Origin: Planctomycetaceae bacterium
GTDB taxonomy: Bacteria > Planctomycetota > Planctomycetia > Pirellulales > Thermoguttaceae
Assembly: GCA_031257725.1 (NCBI GenBank)
Contig: JAIROD010000572.1
Span: 1 to 6,111 of the forward strand
Length of the DNA: 6,111 nt
Reading direction: 5' to 3'
Position numbers and translations under genes: made by a program. Position 1 is the stretch's first letter; the number at the start of each line of letters is the position of its first letter. Positions 1 to 5,783 of this stretch are shown piece after piece. Below the pieces are notes generated by a model. That model had not been told where the DNA came from, did no database searches, and was given only the letters and a program-made list of their open reading frames with translations.

Positions 1-10
1 AATTATCTGC

Positions 11-38
11 GTCCCGTAGGGAGGCAATATTGGTGAAA
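11..38 (-). repeat. Short palindromic repeat, copy 1 (inverted)
   Basis: Read on the minus strand this segment is a variant of the repeat at 52-83 and 104-135: a CACCAATAT box followed by CTCCCTACGGGAC. The hairpin is weaker than in the other copies (TCCC-GTA-GGGA). It faces the next two copies. The whole left margin, up to the SMP-30 gene stop at 178, holds no gene. Confidence 0.6.
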
Positions 39-51
39 TTTATGTTTGGTG

Positions 52-83
52 TTTTTCTACCAATATTTCGTCCCTAACGGGAC
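52..83 (+). repeat. Short palindromic repeat, copy 2
   Basis: The unit is TTTTTCTACCAATAT followed after three bases by the perfect small hairpin GTCCC-TAAC-GGGAC. It is nearly identical to the copy at 104-135, about 52 bases away, and related to inverted copies at 11-38 and 6061-6094. The form, a short palindrome with a conserved flanking box, resembles REP-like dispersed repeats. I do not recognise a named family. Confidence 0.7.
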
Positions 84-103
84 AAGCGTTTTTAATCGAC
101 ATC

Positions 104-135
104 GTTTTCTACCAATATGCTGTCCCTAACGGGAC
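104..135 (+). repeat. Short palindromic repeat, copy 3, with hairpin
   Basis: Same unit as 52-83: CTACCAATAT box, then CTGTCCC-TAAC-GGGACAG, a perfect 7-bp stem at 120-137. It begins about 40 bases downstream of the stop codon of the SMP-30 gene, so a transcript of that operon would end in or run through this hairpin. There is no U-tract on the minus-strand side, so it is not a classical intrinsic terminator, although it could protect an mRNA 3' end. Confidence 0.7.
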
Positions 136-154
136 AGAAAAAGGAACATTCACC

Positions 155-170
155 GCGACTGAATAGATAC
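155..170. repeat. Solitary terminus motif of the composite element
   Basis: ACTGAATAGATAC at 158-170 matches the inner right end of the composite elements at 3655-3667 and 5771-5783 (AGTGAATAGATAC). The next bases, AAAA, match copy B. Read on the minus strand, CTATTCAGTCG also equals the left inner end of copy B exactly. None of the element interior lies beside it, so it is either a remnant end or an independent use of the same motif. Confidence 0.45.
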
Positions 171-177
171 AAAACAA

Positions 178-1056
178 CTAATAACCGTGAACATTCATTG
201 CCAAACGGTAAAGCCCTTTTCTGGCAGTAATATACAACGTTTGACGATCTTTGCCGCCGAAACAAAGATTGGCCGGAACTTCAGGAACCTTGATACGTTG
301 AATCTCCTTGCCGTTCAGATCAAAAACATAAATCTGATCCGCCGTAACATAAACGTTTCCGCGATGATCAATGGTCATTCCGTCAACACCAATATTGGCG
401 AACAAGGTTTTGTCCGATAAGGTTCCATCCGGTTGAATTGCGTAACGCCAAACCTTGCCGGCAACTTGATCCGTAATATAAAGCAATTTACCGTCCGGTG
501 TTCCGATAATACCGTTTGGTTTCACCATATCGGTAACAACTTTCAGCGTCTTACTCTTGTCCGGAAAAATGTAGTAAACATGTTCGCCGTCCTGAATCAC
601 CTTGTATTCTTTACCGTAAACCGGATCCGTAAAATAAATTCCGCCTTTCGGATCAATCCAAAGATCATTCGGTTTGTTAAACCGTTTGCCGTCAAAAACA
701 GAAGCCAACACTGTTCGCTTACCTGATTTATCGTACGAAACAACACAACCGGTTTCGCCTTCACAAACAACAAGATCACCGTTTTGATTAACGTACATTC
801 CGTTGGCATGAGCGGATTGTTCCACAAAAATCGACAACTTCTGATCGGCAACCGACCAGAAATAAATTTTACTGTTGGGATCGTCAACGAAATAAATATC
901 GCCGTTGGCGGTTACGGCGGGACCTTCGGTGAACCCGAAACCATCAACCACCTTTTCCACCTGAGCACCCGTTGCAATAATCGAATCATCCGCAAACAAC
1001 ATTAACGGCATGAGCGTAACGGCAACACAACAAAGAAAGAGCAAAAATCGTTTCAT
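178..1056 (-). CDS. Exported SMP-30/gluconolactonase/LRE-family protein
   Basis: A 292-residue six-bladed beta-propeller protein of the SMP-30/gluconolactonase family, whose members are metal-dependent lactonases that open sugar lactones. The exact substrate cannot be read from sequence. Residues 1-22 form a clear signal peptide (MKRFLLFLCC start, hydrophobic core, cleavage after LFA before DDS), so the protein is probably periplasmic or secreted. Candidate metal ligands typical of the family are E44 in FTEGPA, N130 in NKPND, N181 in KPNG and D225 in VDGM. Repeated blade motifs (NGDIYFVDD, GGIYFTDP, KLLYITD, GNVYVTAD, TLYITA) run through the chain. Length is normal for the family and the gene looks intact. 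The start is set by the signal peptide. No Shine-Dalgarno is visible upstream, and the kinase gene stops only 13 bases before this ATG, so translation may be coupled and the two are probably co-transcribed. Family assignment is firm; the lactonase activity is inferred. Confidence 0.9.
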   Translation of the reverse strand: MKRFLLFLCCVAVTLMPLMLFADDSIIATGAQVEKVVDGFGFTEGPAVTANGDIYFVDDPNSKIYFWSVADQKLSIFVEQSAHANGMYVNQNGDLVVCEGETGCVVSYDKSGKRTVLASVFDGKRFNKPNDLWIDPKGGIYFTDPVYGKEYKVIQDGEHVYYIFPDKSKTLKVVTDMVKPNGIIGTPDGKLLYITDQVAGKVWRYAIQPDGTLSDKTLFANIGVDGMTIDHRGNVYVTADQIYVFDLNGKEIQRIKVPEVPANLCFGGKDRQTLYITARKGLYRLAMNVHGY

Positions 1057-1069
1057 AGCATTACATAGG

Positions 1070-3166
1070 TTAAATGTTTAAGTTTTTTAAAACCGCCGCG
1101 ATTAACGCATCGCGCAAAATCGGTTTCATCGCATAATCGTTACAACCGGCATCCAGACATTTCTGAAATTCTTCAGGCAACGCATGAGCGGTCAACGCAA
1201 TAATCGGATTGGTGTAACCTGCTTCACGAAGTTGACGGGTTGCCGTGTAACCATCCATAACCGGCATCTCCATGTCCATTAAAATCATATCAAAAGGCAA
1301 CGTATTATTCAAGTTATTCAAGTTATTCAAGTTATTCAAGTTCTCCGTAACTATTTTCACCGCAACCAGACCATTGTCGGCTTCAACAACTTCCGCACCT
1401 GCTTTTTGTATAATCAATGAAAACAAACGTCGGCTGTCCTTGCTGTCTTCCGCCAGAAGAATCCGACGCCCCATAAGAGGAAAAGACGATGTTTTTGTAA
1501 TTAAATTTGAATCTGAACTTGATTCCGAATTTGAATTTGATTCCGAATTTGAACTTAAATCTGAATTTGAATCAGTATTTGAATCTGAATCTGAATTTAA
1601 CCAATCCGGCATTTCAACAGCAAAATTATTGTTTTTGAAATTAGCCGGAGAAAATTCAAACGGAGTGAACGATTCAAAGGGAACGTCCTCGTTAAATTGT
1701 TGCGGTAATACAACGGTAAACGTACTTCCAAATCCTTCACGGCTTTTAACAATCATTTCACCGTCCAAAAGTCGAATCAACCGTTTTGAAATGACCAGCC
1801 CAAGTCCCGAACCGCCAAACCGCCGCGTTATTCCGGCATTCGCTTGTCGAAACGGAACAAATAATGTTGACAAAATCTCCTGCGACATTCCAATTCCCGT
1901 ATCTTTTACAGAAAAGAATAAATTGCCTTCAGTAATCGCATTTTTTTGATGTTGTTGTTGTTGTTCCGTAATTTGTTTGGTATCGGCGGCAACCCAAGCA
2001 ATAGAGATTGTTATTTCTCCTTGTTGTGTGAACTTGAGCGCATTCCCGATCAGATTCATTAGAATTTGTTTAAACCGTACCGGATCAGTATGAGCAAATT
2101 TTGGAAGCGGAGTTAAGGGAGTTATTGAAAACGCCAGATTTTTTGCCCGTGTCTGAATCGAATAAAACATCGCCAACTCTCGAAGTAACGGTTGAATCGG
2201 AACGGCCATTTTCTCCACTTTCAACATGTTGACTTCAAGTTTGGAAAAATCCAGAATATCATTGAGAATCGAAAGAAGAAATTCCGCATTACTTTGAATA
2301 ATTTGTGCAGTATTTTTGCAGTGTTCCAATGTTTCAAGGCAAAATTCCAATGTCGGGAGATTTTTTGTTTCGTTAGTTTTGTCTGTTTCGTTAATTTTGC
2401 TCGTTTCATTTATTTTATCCGTTCCATCGGTTATATCTGTTTCATTTTGGATTGGCGCGAGATAATCGCGGAGCAACATCTCTGTAAAACCAAGAATTGC
2501 GGTCATCGGCGTTCGGATTTCATGAGACATGTTTGCCAGAAACCGTGTTTTTTTCAATGCGTCGGCTTCGGCGATTTCCTTCGATCTCCTGAGTTCCCGC
2601 CATTGTTTTGCCCAAAACCGCTTTTTTGAAACAATTTCGGTCAATTCATGAACACTCCGAACAAGAGAATCAATCGTTGACGAATCAAACAGATCAGGCA
2701 AAAAAGAATAAAAAACGATTTCCGCTTTAATTTTGTTATTAAATTTGACCGGAACAACCAGAATTGATCGGCATTTTGAATTTTCGAGAAACGTTTTCCA
2801 TTGATTCCATTGAATGAGATGTTCCTGCCGATCAAGATCATGAACAGCAACCGGTTGATTTTCGGCGATAGCCTTAATCAATGGAAATTCACTGTTTAAC
2901 GATTCAGGTGATTTTGATTGGAGAGGGATCCGGACAAAATCGATACAATTTTTTGCGGTTCCGGCGTGAAAAACAGGACGGATGGTATTACCGTTGATCG
3001 TTCCGTACCACACTTTAGCGAGAGGAAACAAACGTGTTACGGATTCCAGAAAAGTCTGAATGAGTTCCTGTTCATTTTGGTCATAAAACGATTTCCATAT
3101 CTCAGCGGTCAGGGAGAGATAACAAAATTCTTTATCATTCCGAATTGGTATCGACTCAACAGTCAT
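1070..3166 (-). CDS. Hybrid sensor histidine kinase (GAF-like, HisKA, HATPase_c, REC)
   Basis: A 698-residue cytoplasmic hybrid kinase with no signal peptide or membrane segment. Residues about 15-180 look like a GAF-type sensor domain (moderate confidence), followed by a helical linker to 210. HisKA has phosphoacceptor H215 in NMSHEIRTP. The ATPase domain shows the N-box N371-N375 (NLIGNALKF), the G1 box D422-G426 (DTGIG) and the G2 box GGSGLGL at 451-457. The C-terminal receiver (about 567-698) has acidic pair E573/D574, phosphoacceptor D631 (DMEMP), T659 and K681, so all catalytic positions are present. There is no Hpt or DNA-binding output, so phosphate must pass to a partner encoded elsewhere. 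Four low-complexity insertions sit at 241-268, 402-407, 524-554 and 609-621 (see the repeat entries). The start is fixed: a TGA lies in frame two codons upstream and the next in-frame Met is M213. No Shine-Dalgarno is visible, and an overlapping five-codon ATG frame begins 8 bases upstream. It is probably the first gene of an operon with the SMP-30 gene. The input signal is unknown. Confidence 0.92.
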   Translation of the reverse strand: MTVESIPIRNDKEFCYLSLTAEIWKSFYDQNEQELIQTFLESVTRLFPLAKVWYGTINGNTIRPVFHAGTAKNCIDFVRIPLQSKSPESLNSEFPLIKAIAENQPVAVHDLDRQEHLIQWNQWKTFLENSKCRSILVVPVKFNNKIKAEIVFYSFLPDLFDSSTIDSLVRSVHELTEIVSKKRFWAKQWRELRRSKEIAEADALKKTRFLANMSHEIRTPMTAILGFTEMLLRDYLAPIQNETDITDGTDKINETSKINETDKTNETKNLPTLEFCLETLEHCKNTAQIIQSNAEFLLSILNDILDFSKLEVNMLKVEKMAVPIQPLLRELAMFYSIQTRAKNLAFSITPLTPLPKFAHTDPVRFKQILMNLIGNALKFTQQGEITISIAWVAADTKQITEQQQQHQKNAITEGNLFFSVKDTGIGMSQEILSTLFVPFRQANAGITRRFGGSGLGLVISKRLIRLLDGEMIVKSREGFGSTFTVVLPQQFNEDVPFESFTPFEFSPANFKNNNFAVEMPDWLNSDSDSNTDSNSDLSSNSESNSNSESSSDSNLITKTSSFPLMGRRILLAEDSKDSRRLFSLIIQKAGAEVVEADNGLVAVKIVTENLNNLNNLNNLNNTLPFDMILMDMEMPVMDGYTATRQLREAGYTNPIIALTAHALPEEFQKCLDAGCNDYAMKPILRDALIAAVLKNLNI
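1305..1342 (-). repeat. 9-bp tandem repeat inside receiver domain
   Basis: Four perfect copies of TTATTCAAG (1305-1340) plus two further bases, in frame in the kinase gene. They encode Leu-Asn-Asn repeats at residues about 609-621, between helix 2 and strand 3 of the receiver, just before the phosphoacceptor D631. Typical receivers have only a few residues here. The copies are identical, as expected for a recent slippage expansion, and gain or loss of units keeps the frame. Confidence 0.95.
1505..1597 (-). repeat. 6-bp degenerate repeat encoding Ser/Asp/Asn/Glu linker
   Basis: Degenerate hexamers of the type GAATTT/GAATCT encode an alternating Ser-(Asp/Asn/Glu) stretch at residues 524-554. 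It joins the ATPase domain to the receiver. It is hydrophilic, acidic and surely disordered, so it acts as a flexible tether. It is also the source of a long spurious open frame on the plus strand. Confidence 0.9.
1946..1963 (-). repeat. CAA/CAG-type triplet run encoding polyglutamine
   Basis: A short trinucleotide run encodes QQQQHQ at residues 402-407, in a loop of the ATPase domain between the strand after the N-box region (ITISIAWV) and the strand leading to the G1 box (LFFSVKDTGIG). It forms part of an enlarged loop (about 392-415). The run is short, so it is notable mainly alongside the other three tracts of this gene. Confidence 0.8.
2363..2450 (-). repeat. 18-bp degenerate tandem repeat in the DHp hairpin loop
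   Basis: About 4.5 copies of an 18-bp unit such as GTTTCGTTAGTTTTGTCT (units start at 2367, 2385, 2403, 2421 and 2439). They encode hexapeptides of the form N-E-T-(D/S)-K-(I/T) at residues 241-268. The tract lies between the H-box helix (to about 233) and the second HisKA helix (about 284-312), that is, in the loop of the dimerisation hairpin, which is normally short. Confidence 0.9.
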
Positions 3167-3234
3167 GAATCATTTTATGGCAAACGATGACGCTTTTATG
3201 ATAAACAAATTACACATTTAATTTGAAAATGTTC

Positions 3235-3250
3235 ATTTCATTGTTGAAAT
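3235..3250. promoter_or_regulatory. Dyad at the predicted kinase transcription start
   Basis: ATTTCA-TTGT-TGAAAT is a perfect 6+6 inverted repeat with a 4-base spacer, directly downstream of the -10 box proposed at 3251-3256, over the likely transcription start. A second half-site-like TTGAAAA/TTCA pair lies beside it at 3222-3234. This is the position of a repressor operator, but in AT-rich DNA a 6-bp dyad can arise by chance. Confidence 0.25.
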
Positions 3251-3279
3251 ATCATAGTAGAGAATATCGGTGTTTTCAA
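3251..3279 (-). promoter_or_regulatory. Sigma-70-like promoter of the kinase/SMP-30 operon
   Basis: On the minus strand TTGAAA (3274-3279) is followed by exactly 17 bases and TATGAT (3251-3256), each matching five of six consensus bases. It points at the kinase gene, with a predicted 5' leader of about 75-80 bases. No other promoter is needed for the SMP-30 gene, which follows after 13 bases. Confidence 0.5.
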
Positions 3280-3294
3280 GCCCCCCGTAAAGTA

Positions 3295-3318
3295 GGAGAC
3301 GCAATGCATTGCGTCTCC
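3295..3318. repeat. Perfect 24-bp palindrome
   Basis: The arm GGAGACGCAATG is followed at once by its exact reverse complement, centred on ATGCAT, with GTAG just before the left arm. It lies 15 bases upstream of the -35 box of the kinase promoter and 10 bases before composite element A. It has the look of a dispersed palindromic repeat rather than a unique operator. There is no U-tract for a terminator. Confidence 0.75.
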
Positions 3319-3328
3319 ACGTAAGAAT

Positions 3329-3708
3329 GTAATTGTCTATCTTGTTTTGTAACTATTCAGCGTATTGTTGGTCTAGTTATTGTAGCAGCCGTTTTTAAAC
3401 GTCTGCCATCGGGTCAACGCCGTAGGCGTTTTATGTGAATAACCGCCGGTTTCAACCGGCGGAAAAGCACCCCACTAAACTCAACACCTTTAGGGGTTGA
3501 CCACAAAACGCGCGATCTATTGGACAACCCCTAAAGGGGTTGAGGTGGTTGTGTGTCCGTTACCGCCGGTTGAAACCGGCGGTTATTCACGTTGAACCCC
3601 TAAAGGGGTTGTTCGTTGGAATAAATCAATCGCAAAATGTAAAACCGCCAATCCAGTGAATAGATACCTATAATTATATATTTTGGCAAATTCGGCTGAT
3701 ATATTACA
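3329..3708 (+). mobile_element. Composite multi-hairpin repeat element, copy A (MITE-like)
   Basis: A non-coding element of about 380 bp sharing its order and most of its sequence with copy B at 5421-5810, in the same orientation. The inner core (3349-3667) begins GTAACTATTCAG and ends AGTGAATAGATAC, imperfect inverted repeats. Seven hairpins follow in order: 3390-3401 (CGTTT/AAACG), 3416-3430 (AACGCC/GGCGTT), 3443-3462 (CCGCCGGTT/AACCGGCGG), 3481-3500 (TCAACACC/GGGGTTGA, one mismatch), 3525-3542 (CAACCCC/GGGGTTG), 3563-3582 (CCGCCGGTT type again) and 3595-3610 (AACCCC/GGGGTT). The right tip CTGATATATTACA (3696-3708) equals that of copy B. The left tip survives only as TGTAAT at 3329, so this copy looks older. 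It encodes no protein. It occupies most of the gap between kinase and sulfatase genes. Confidence 0.75.
3435..3590. repeat. Long-range 17-bp inverted repeat in copy A
   Basis: GTGAATAACCGCCGGTT at 3435-3451 has its exact reverse complement at 3574-3590. Each arm also contains half of a local hairpin (3443-3462 and 3563-3582). The segment can therefore fold either as separate hairpins or as one large stem enclosing those at 3481-3500 and 3525-3542. The same arrangement is kept in copy B (5531-5547 with 5690-5706). Confidence 0.8.
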
Positions 3709-3744
3709 AAAAATAAAATAGACCGTTACTAAATTTCGAGTCAA

Positions 3745-5304
3745 TCAATCACTTTTATTTTGTAGAATAGTGACTTTTCCGTCATTGTTTTGTTTTTTTC
3801 CGTTTGTTGAACGACCATTGCTGATAATAGTTTCAAGTGTTTTTTTCATTTCAGCAACTTTTTCAGGATATTTTTCCGCAACATTATTTCTTTCATTCAC
3901 ATCATGGGAAAGATCGAAAAGTTGAATTGGCGGGAGATTTTCCGAATCGGGAGAATTGGGACGCGGAAAACTCCAACCGCCGGAATCTGCACACAAACAA
4001 AGTTTCCAATTTCCCTGACGAATAGCAAATGATCCATTGATCGAATGATGGACAACTTCATTCCGTATCGGTTTTTCCACTTGCCCGAACCATGCGGGGA
4101 GTAAATTGAAACTGTCTTCAGCAGCATTATCAGGAATCGGAATATTAAGAATGGCGGCTAATGTTGCGTAAAAATCGACAAGACATCCTAACTCGTTTGA
4201 AACGGAATTTTCCTTAATTTGGGAAGACCAACGCACAATAAACGGAATTCTATGTCCGCCGTCAAATATATCCGCTTTCGCCCCGCGAAAAATATAATTG
4301 GGCGAATGTCCTTTTTGTGAAAGTTCATCGAATCCCGCCGCCGGAGAACAACCATTGTCAGACGTAAAAATAATAATTGTGTTTTCCGAAAGACCGGTTT
4401 TATCAACAGTTTGCACAATTTTTCCAACAACATCATCTACTTGCATAACAAAATCGCCGTAGGCGTTTAATCCGCTTTTTCCCTGCCATTCCTTTGTCGG
4501 CAAAATGGGGGTGTGGGGAGCGGGAAGCGGAAGGTAAAGAAAAAACGGCTTGCTTGTTCCGTTACGTTTTGTGCGGTCGGTGATAAAAGCAACTGCATGT
4601 TCCATAACTTTAGGTAACACATCAATCGCTTCATAAGATTCAGCGGCAACACCGGTACGAACCCATTTCTTTTCCGTTGCCGGTAATTCTGTTACTTTTG
4701 TACCTTCCAGAAAAACAAACGGCGGCATATCGGCGGATGCCGAAATACCCCAAAAATAGTTGAATCCCAACTCCAAAGGACTATTTTTGAACGGTTTGGA
4801 ATAATCAATATTTTTTCCGGACGGTTCTTTTCCATCTGTTGTTTCCCAATTCAGTCCGAGATGCCACTTGCCAATAACAGCAGTTTCATAATCAGCTTTT
4901 TGAAAAAGAGTTCCCAATGTTTGTCGGTCTGTTGGAATCAATGCCGGAGAAAATCCGTTTAATACGCCTGATTTTTTTCTGGAACGCCAATTATACCGTC
5001 CCGTCAAAATACTGTAACGAGTCGGCGTACAAACCGACGACGAAGAGTGCATATCGGTGAAACGCCTTCCCTCATGTCCCAAACGGTCAAGATGCGGCGT
5101 TTTGATTTTGCAATCCGGTGAAAGCACGCCAATATCGCCGTATCCCAAATCATCGGCAAGAATTAATATAACATTAGGCTTACCGAGATTAACTTCTGCG
5201 GCAATAACGTTAATGTTTTCCTGATAGGCGATACCAATCCCAATGAGATTGATTAACACCAATATTTTAGCAACATTATATTTATCCCAAAGCGAAATGG
5301 TCAT
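3745..5304 (-). CDS. Exported type I (formylglycine) sulfatase
   Basis: A 519-residue alkaline-phosphatase-fold sulfatase that hydrolyses sulfate esters, probably on sulfated polysaccharides. The exact substrate is unknown. The N-terminus has a hydrophobic segment at about 12-27, consistent with export by a signal peptide or anchor. Metal ligands D51-D52 lie in ILADDLGYGD. C92 in the CTPTR motif (92-96) is the residue converted to formylglycine by a maturation enzyme, which is not encoded in this window. GKWHLG (145-150), H264 in PAPHTP, D316-N317 in TSDNG and K343 in RGAKAD complete the usual active site, so it looks catalytically intact. Length and order match arylsulfatase-A-like bacterial enzymes (S1 family). 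The start is supported by AGGAG 10 bases upstream. The gene stands alone, bracketed by two direct copies of a non-coding repeat element, and has no visible terminator. The closest relatives would decide the subfamily. Confidence 0.93.
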   Translation of the reverse strand: MTISLWDKYNVAKILVLINLIGIGIAYQENINVIAAEVNLGKPNVILILADDLGYGDIGVLSPDCKIKTPHLDRLGHEGRRFTDMHSSSSVCTPTRYSILTGRYNWRSRKKSGVLNGFSPALIPTDRQTLGTLFQKADYETAVIGKWHLGLNWETTDGKEPSGKNIDYSKPFKNSPLELGFNYFWGISASADMPPFVFLEGTKVTELPATEKKWVRTGVAAESYEAIDVLPKVMEHAVAFITDRTKRNGTSKPFFLYLPLPAPHTPILPTKEWQGKSGLNAYGDFVMQVDDVVGKIVQTVDKTGLSENTIIIFTSDNGCSPAAGFDELSQKGHSPNYIFRGAKADIFDGGHRIPFIVRWSSQIKENSVSNELGCLVDFYATLAAILNIPIPDNAAEDSFNLLPAWFGQVEKPIRNEVVHHSINGSFAIRQGNWKLCLCADSGGWSFPRPNSPDSENLPPIQLFDLSHDVNERNNVAEKYPEKVAEMKKTLETIISNGRSTNGKKQNNDGKVTILQNKSD

Positions 5305-5314
5305 TGACTTGTTT

Positions 5315-5319
5315 CTCCT
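5315..5319 (-). promoter_or_regulatory. Ribosome binding site of the sulfatase gene
   Basis: AGGAG on the minus strand, 10 bases before the sulfatase ATG. It fixes the start choice. It is the only clear Shine-Dalgarno among the three genes here. Confidence 0.8.
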
Positions 5320-5363
5320 GTTTTCATTGTTTTTTGGTAACGTTCTACTTGAAAATCAAATTT

Positions 5364-5409
5364 GTTATTTGAGTTTTTAACATCGAATATCAATCCGGAT
5401 GTTTCCGGA
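5364..5409 (-). promoter_or_regulatory. Possible sulfatase promoter with tandem TCCGGA boxes
   Basis: On the minus strand TTGATA (5388-5393) lies 18 bases before AATAAC (5364-5369), giving a good -35 and a weak -10 box. Immediately upstream are two TCCGGA hexamers (5394-5399 and 5404-5409), each self-complementary and 10 bases apart, one helical turn. This is a plausible activator site against the -35 box. All of it is inferred from spacing and sequence only. Confidence 0.3.
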
Positions 5410-5420
5410 CGTGAAAATTT

Positions 5421-5447
5421 TGTAATATATCAGTGGAATATTTTTTT
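5421..5447 (+). repeat. Left terminal inverted repeat of copy B
   Basis: This 27-bp arm is the exact reverse complement of 5784-5810. Its first 13 bases, TGTAATATATCAG, also match the right tip of copy A (complement of 3696-3708). Pairing stops cleanly outside the tip, which marks the element boundary. Confidence 0.9.
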
Positions 5448-5530
5448 AACTATTCAGTCGATTGGTTGCTTGTTATTGTTACTGCCGTTTTTAAACGTCT
5501 GCCATCGGGTCAACGCCGTAGGTGTTTCCT

Positions 5531-5706
5531 GTGAATAACCGCCGGTTTCAACCGGCGGTAACAGACCTACAAACCGCCAACCCCTTTAGGGGTTGCCCAA
5601 AAGCGACAGGGAAACTTGTAAACGATCTATTTTTAGTACAACCCCTAAAGGGGTTGAGTTTAGGGGGGTGATACTTTGCCGCCGGTTAAAACCGGCGGTT
5701 ATTCAC
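5531..5706. repeat. Long-range 17-bp inverted repeat in copy B
   Basis: GTGAATAACCGCCGGTT at 5531-5547 pairs exactly with 5690-5706, the same arrangement as in copy A. The arms overlap the local hairpins at 5539-5558 and 5679-5698, so two mutually exclusive folds exist. Confidence 0.8.
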
Positions 5707-5783
5707 GTTGAACCCCTAAAGGGGTTGTTGCTTGTAATAAATCAACCGCAAAATGTAAAACCTCCAATCTAGTGAATAGATAC

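Noticed and set aside
11..135. Possible CRISPR array at the left edge
   Set aside because: Only two direct copies and one inverted, diverged copy exist. Repeat boundaries are uneven, and the same unit recurs alone at 6061-6094, so it is a dispersed repeat.
120..137. Intrinsic terminator of the SMP-30 operon
   Set aside because: The CTGTCCC hairpin is well placed, but no U-tract follows it on the minus strand; it is listed as a repeat instead.
1272..1949. 225-residue open frame on the plus strand
   Set aside because: It lies wholly antisense to the kinase gene. Its Phe/Lys/Leu and Glu/Phe/Ser repeats are simply the complement of the kinase's tandem tracts, which remove stop codons.
2192..2629. 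145-residue open frame on the plus strand within the kinase gene
   Set aside because: It is antisense to a region encoding clear HisKA motifs, and its Phe/Cys-rich sequence resembles no protein family.
3329..3708. Integron attC-like site
   Set aside because: AAC and GTT words flank the hairpins, but there is no integrase, no defined core-site pair, and the structure is an array of symmetric hairpins within terminal repeats.
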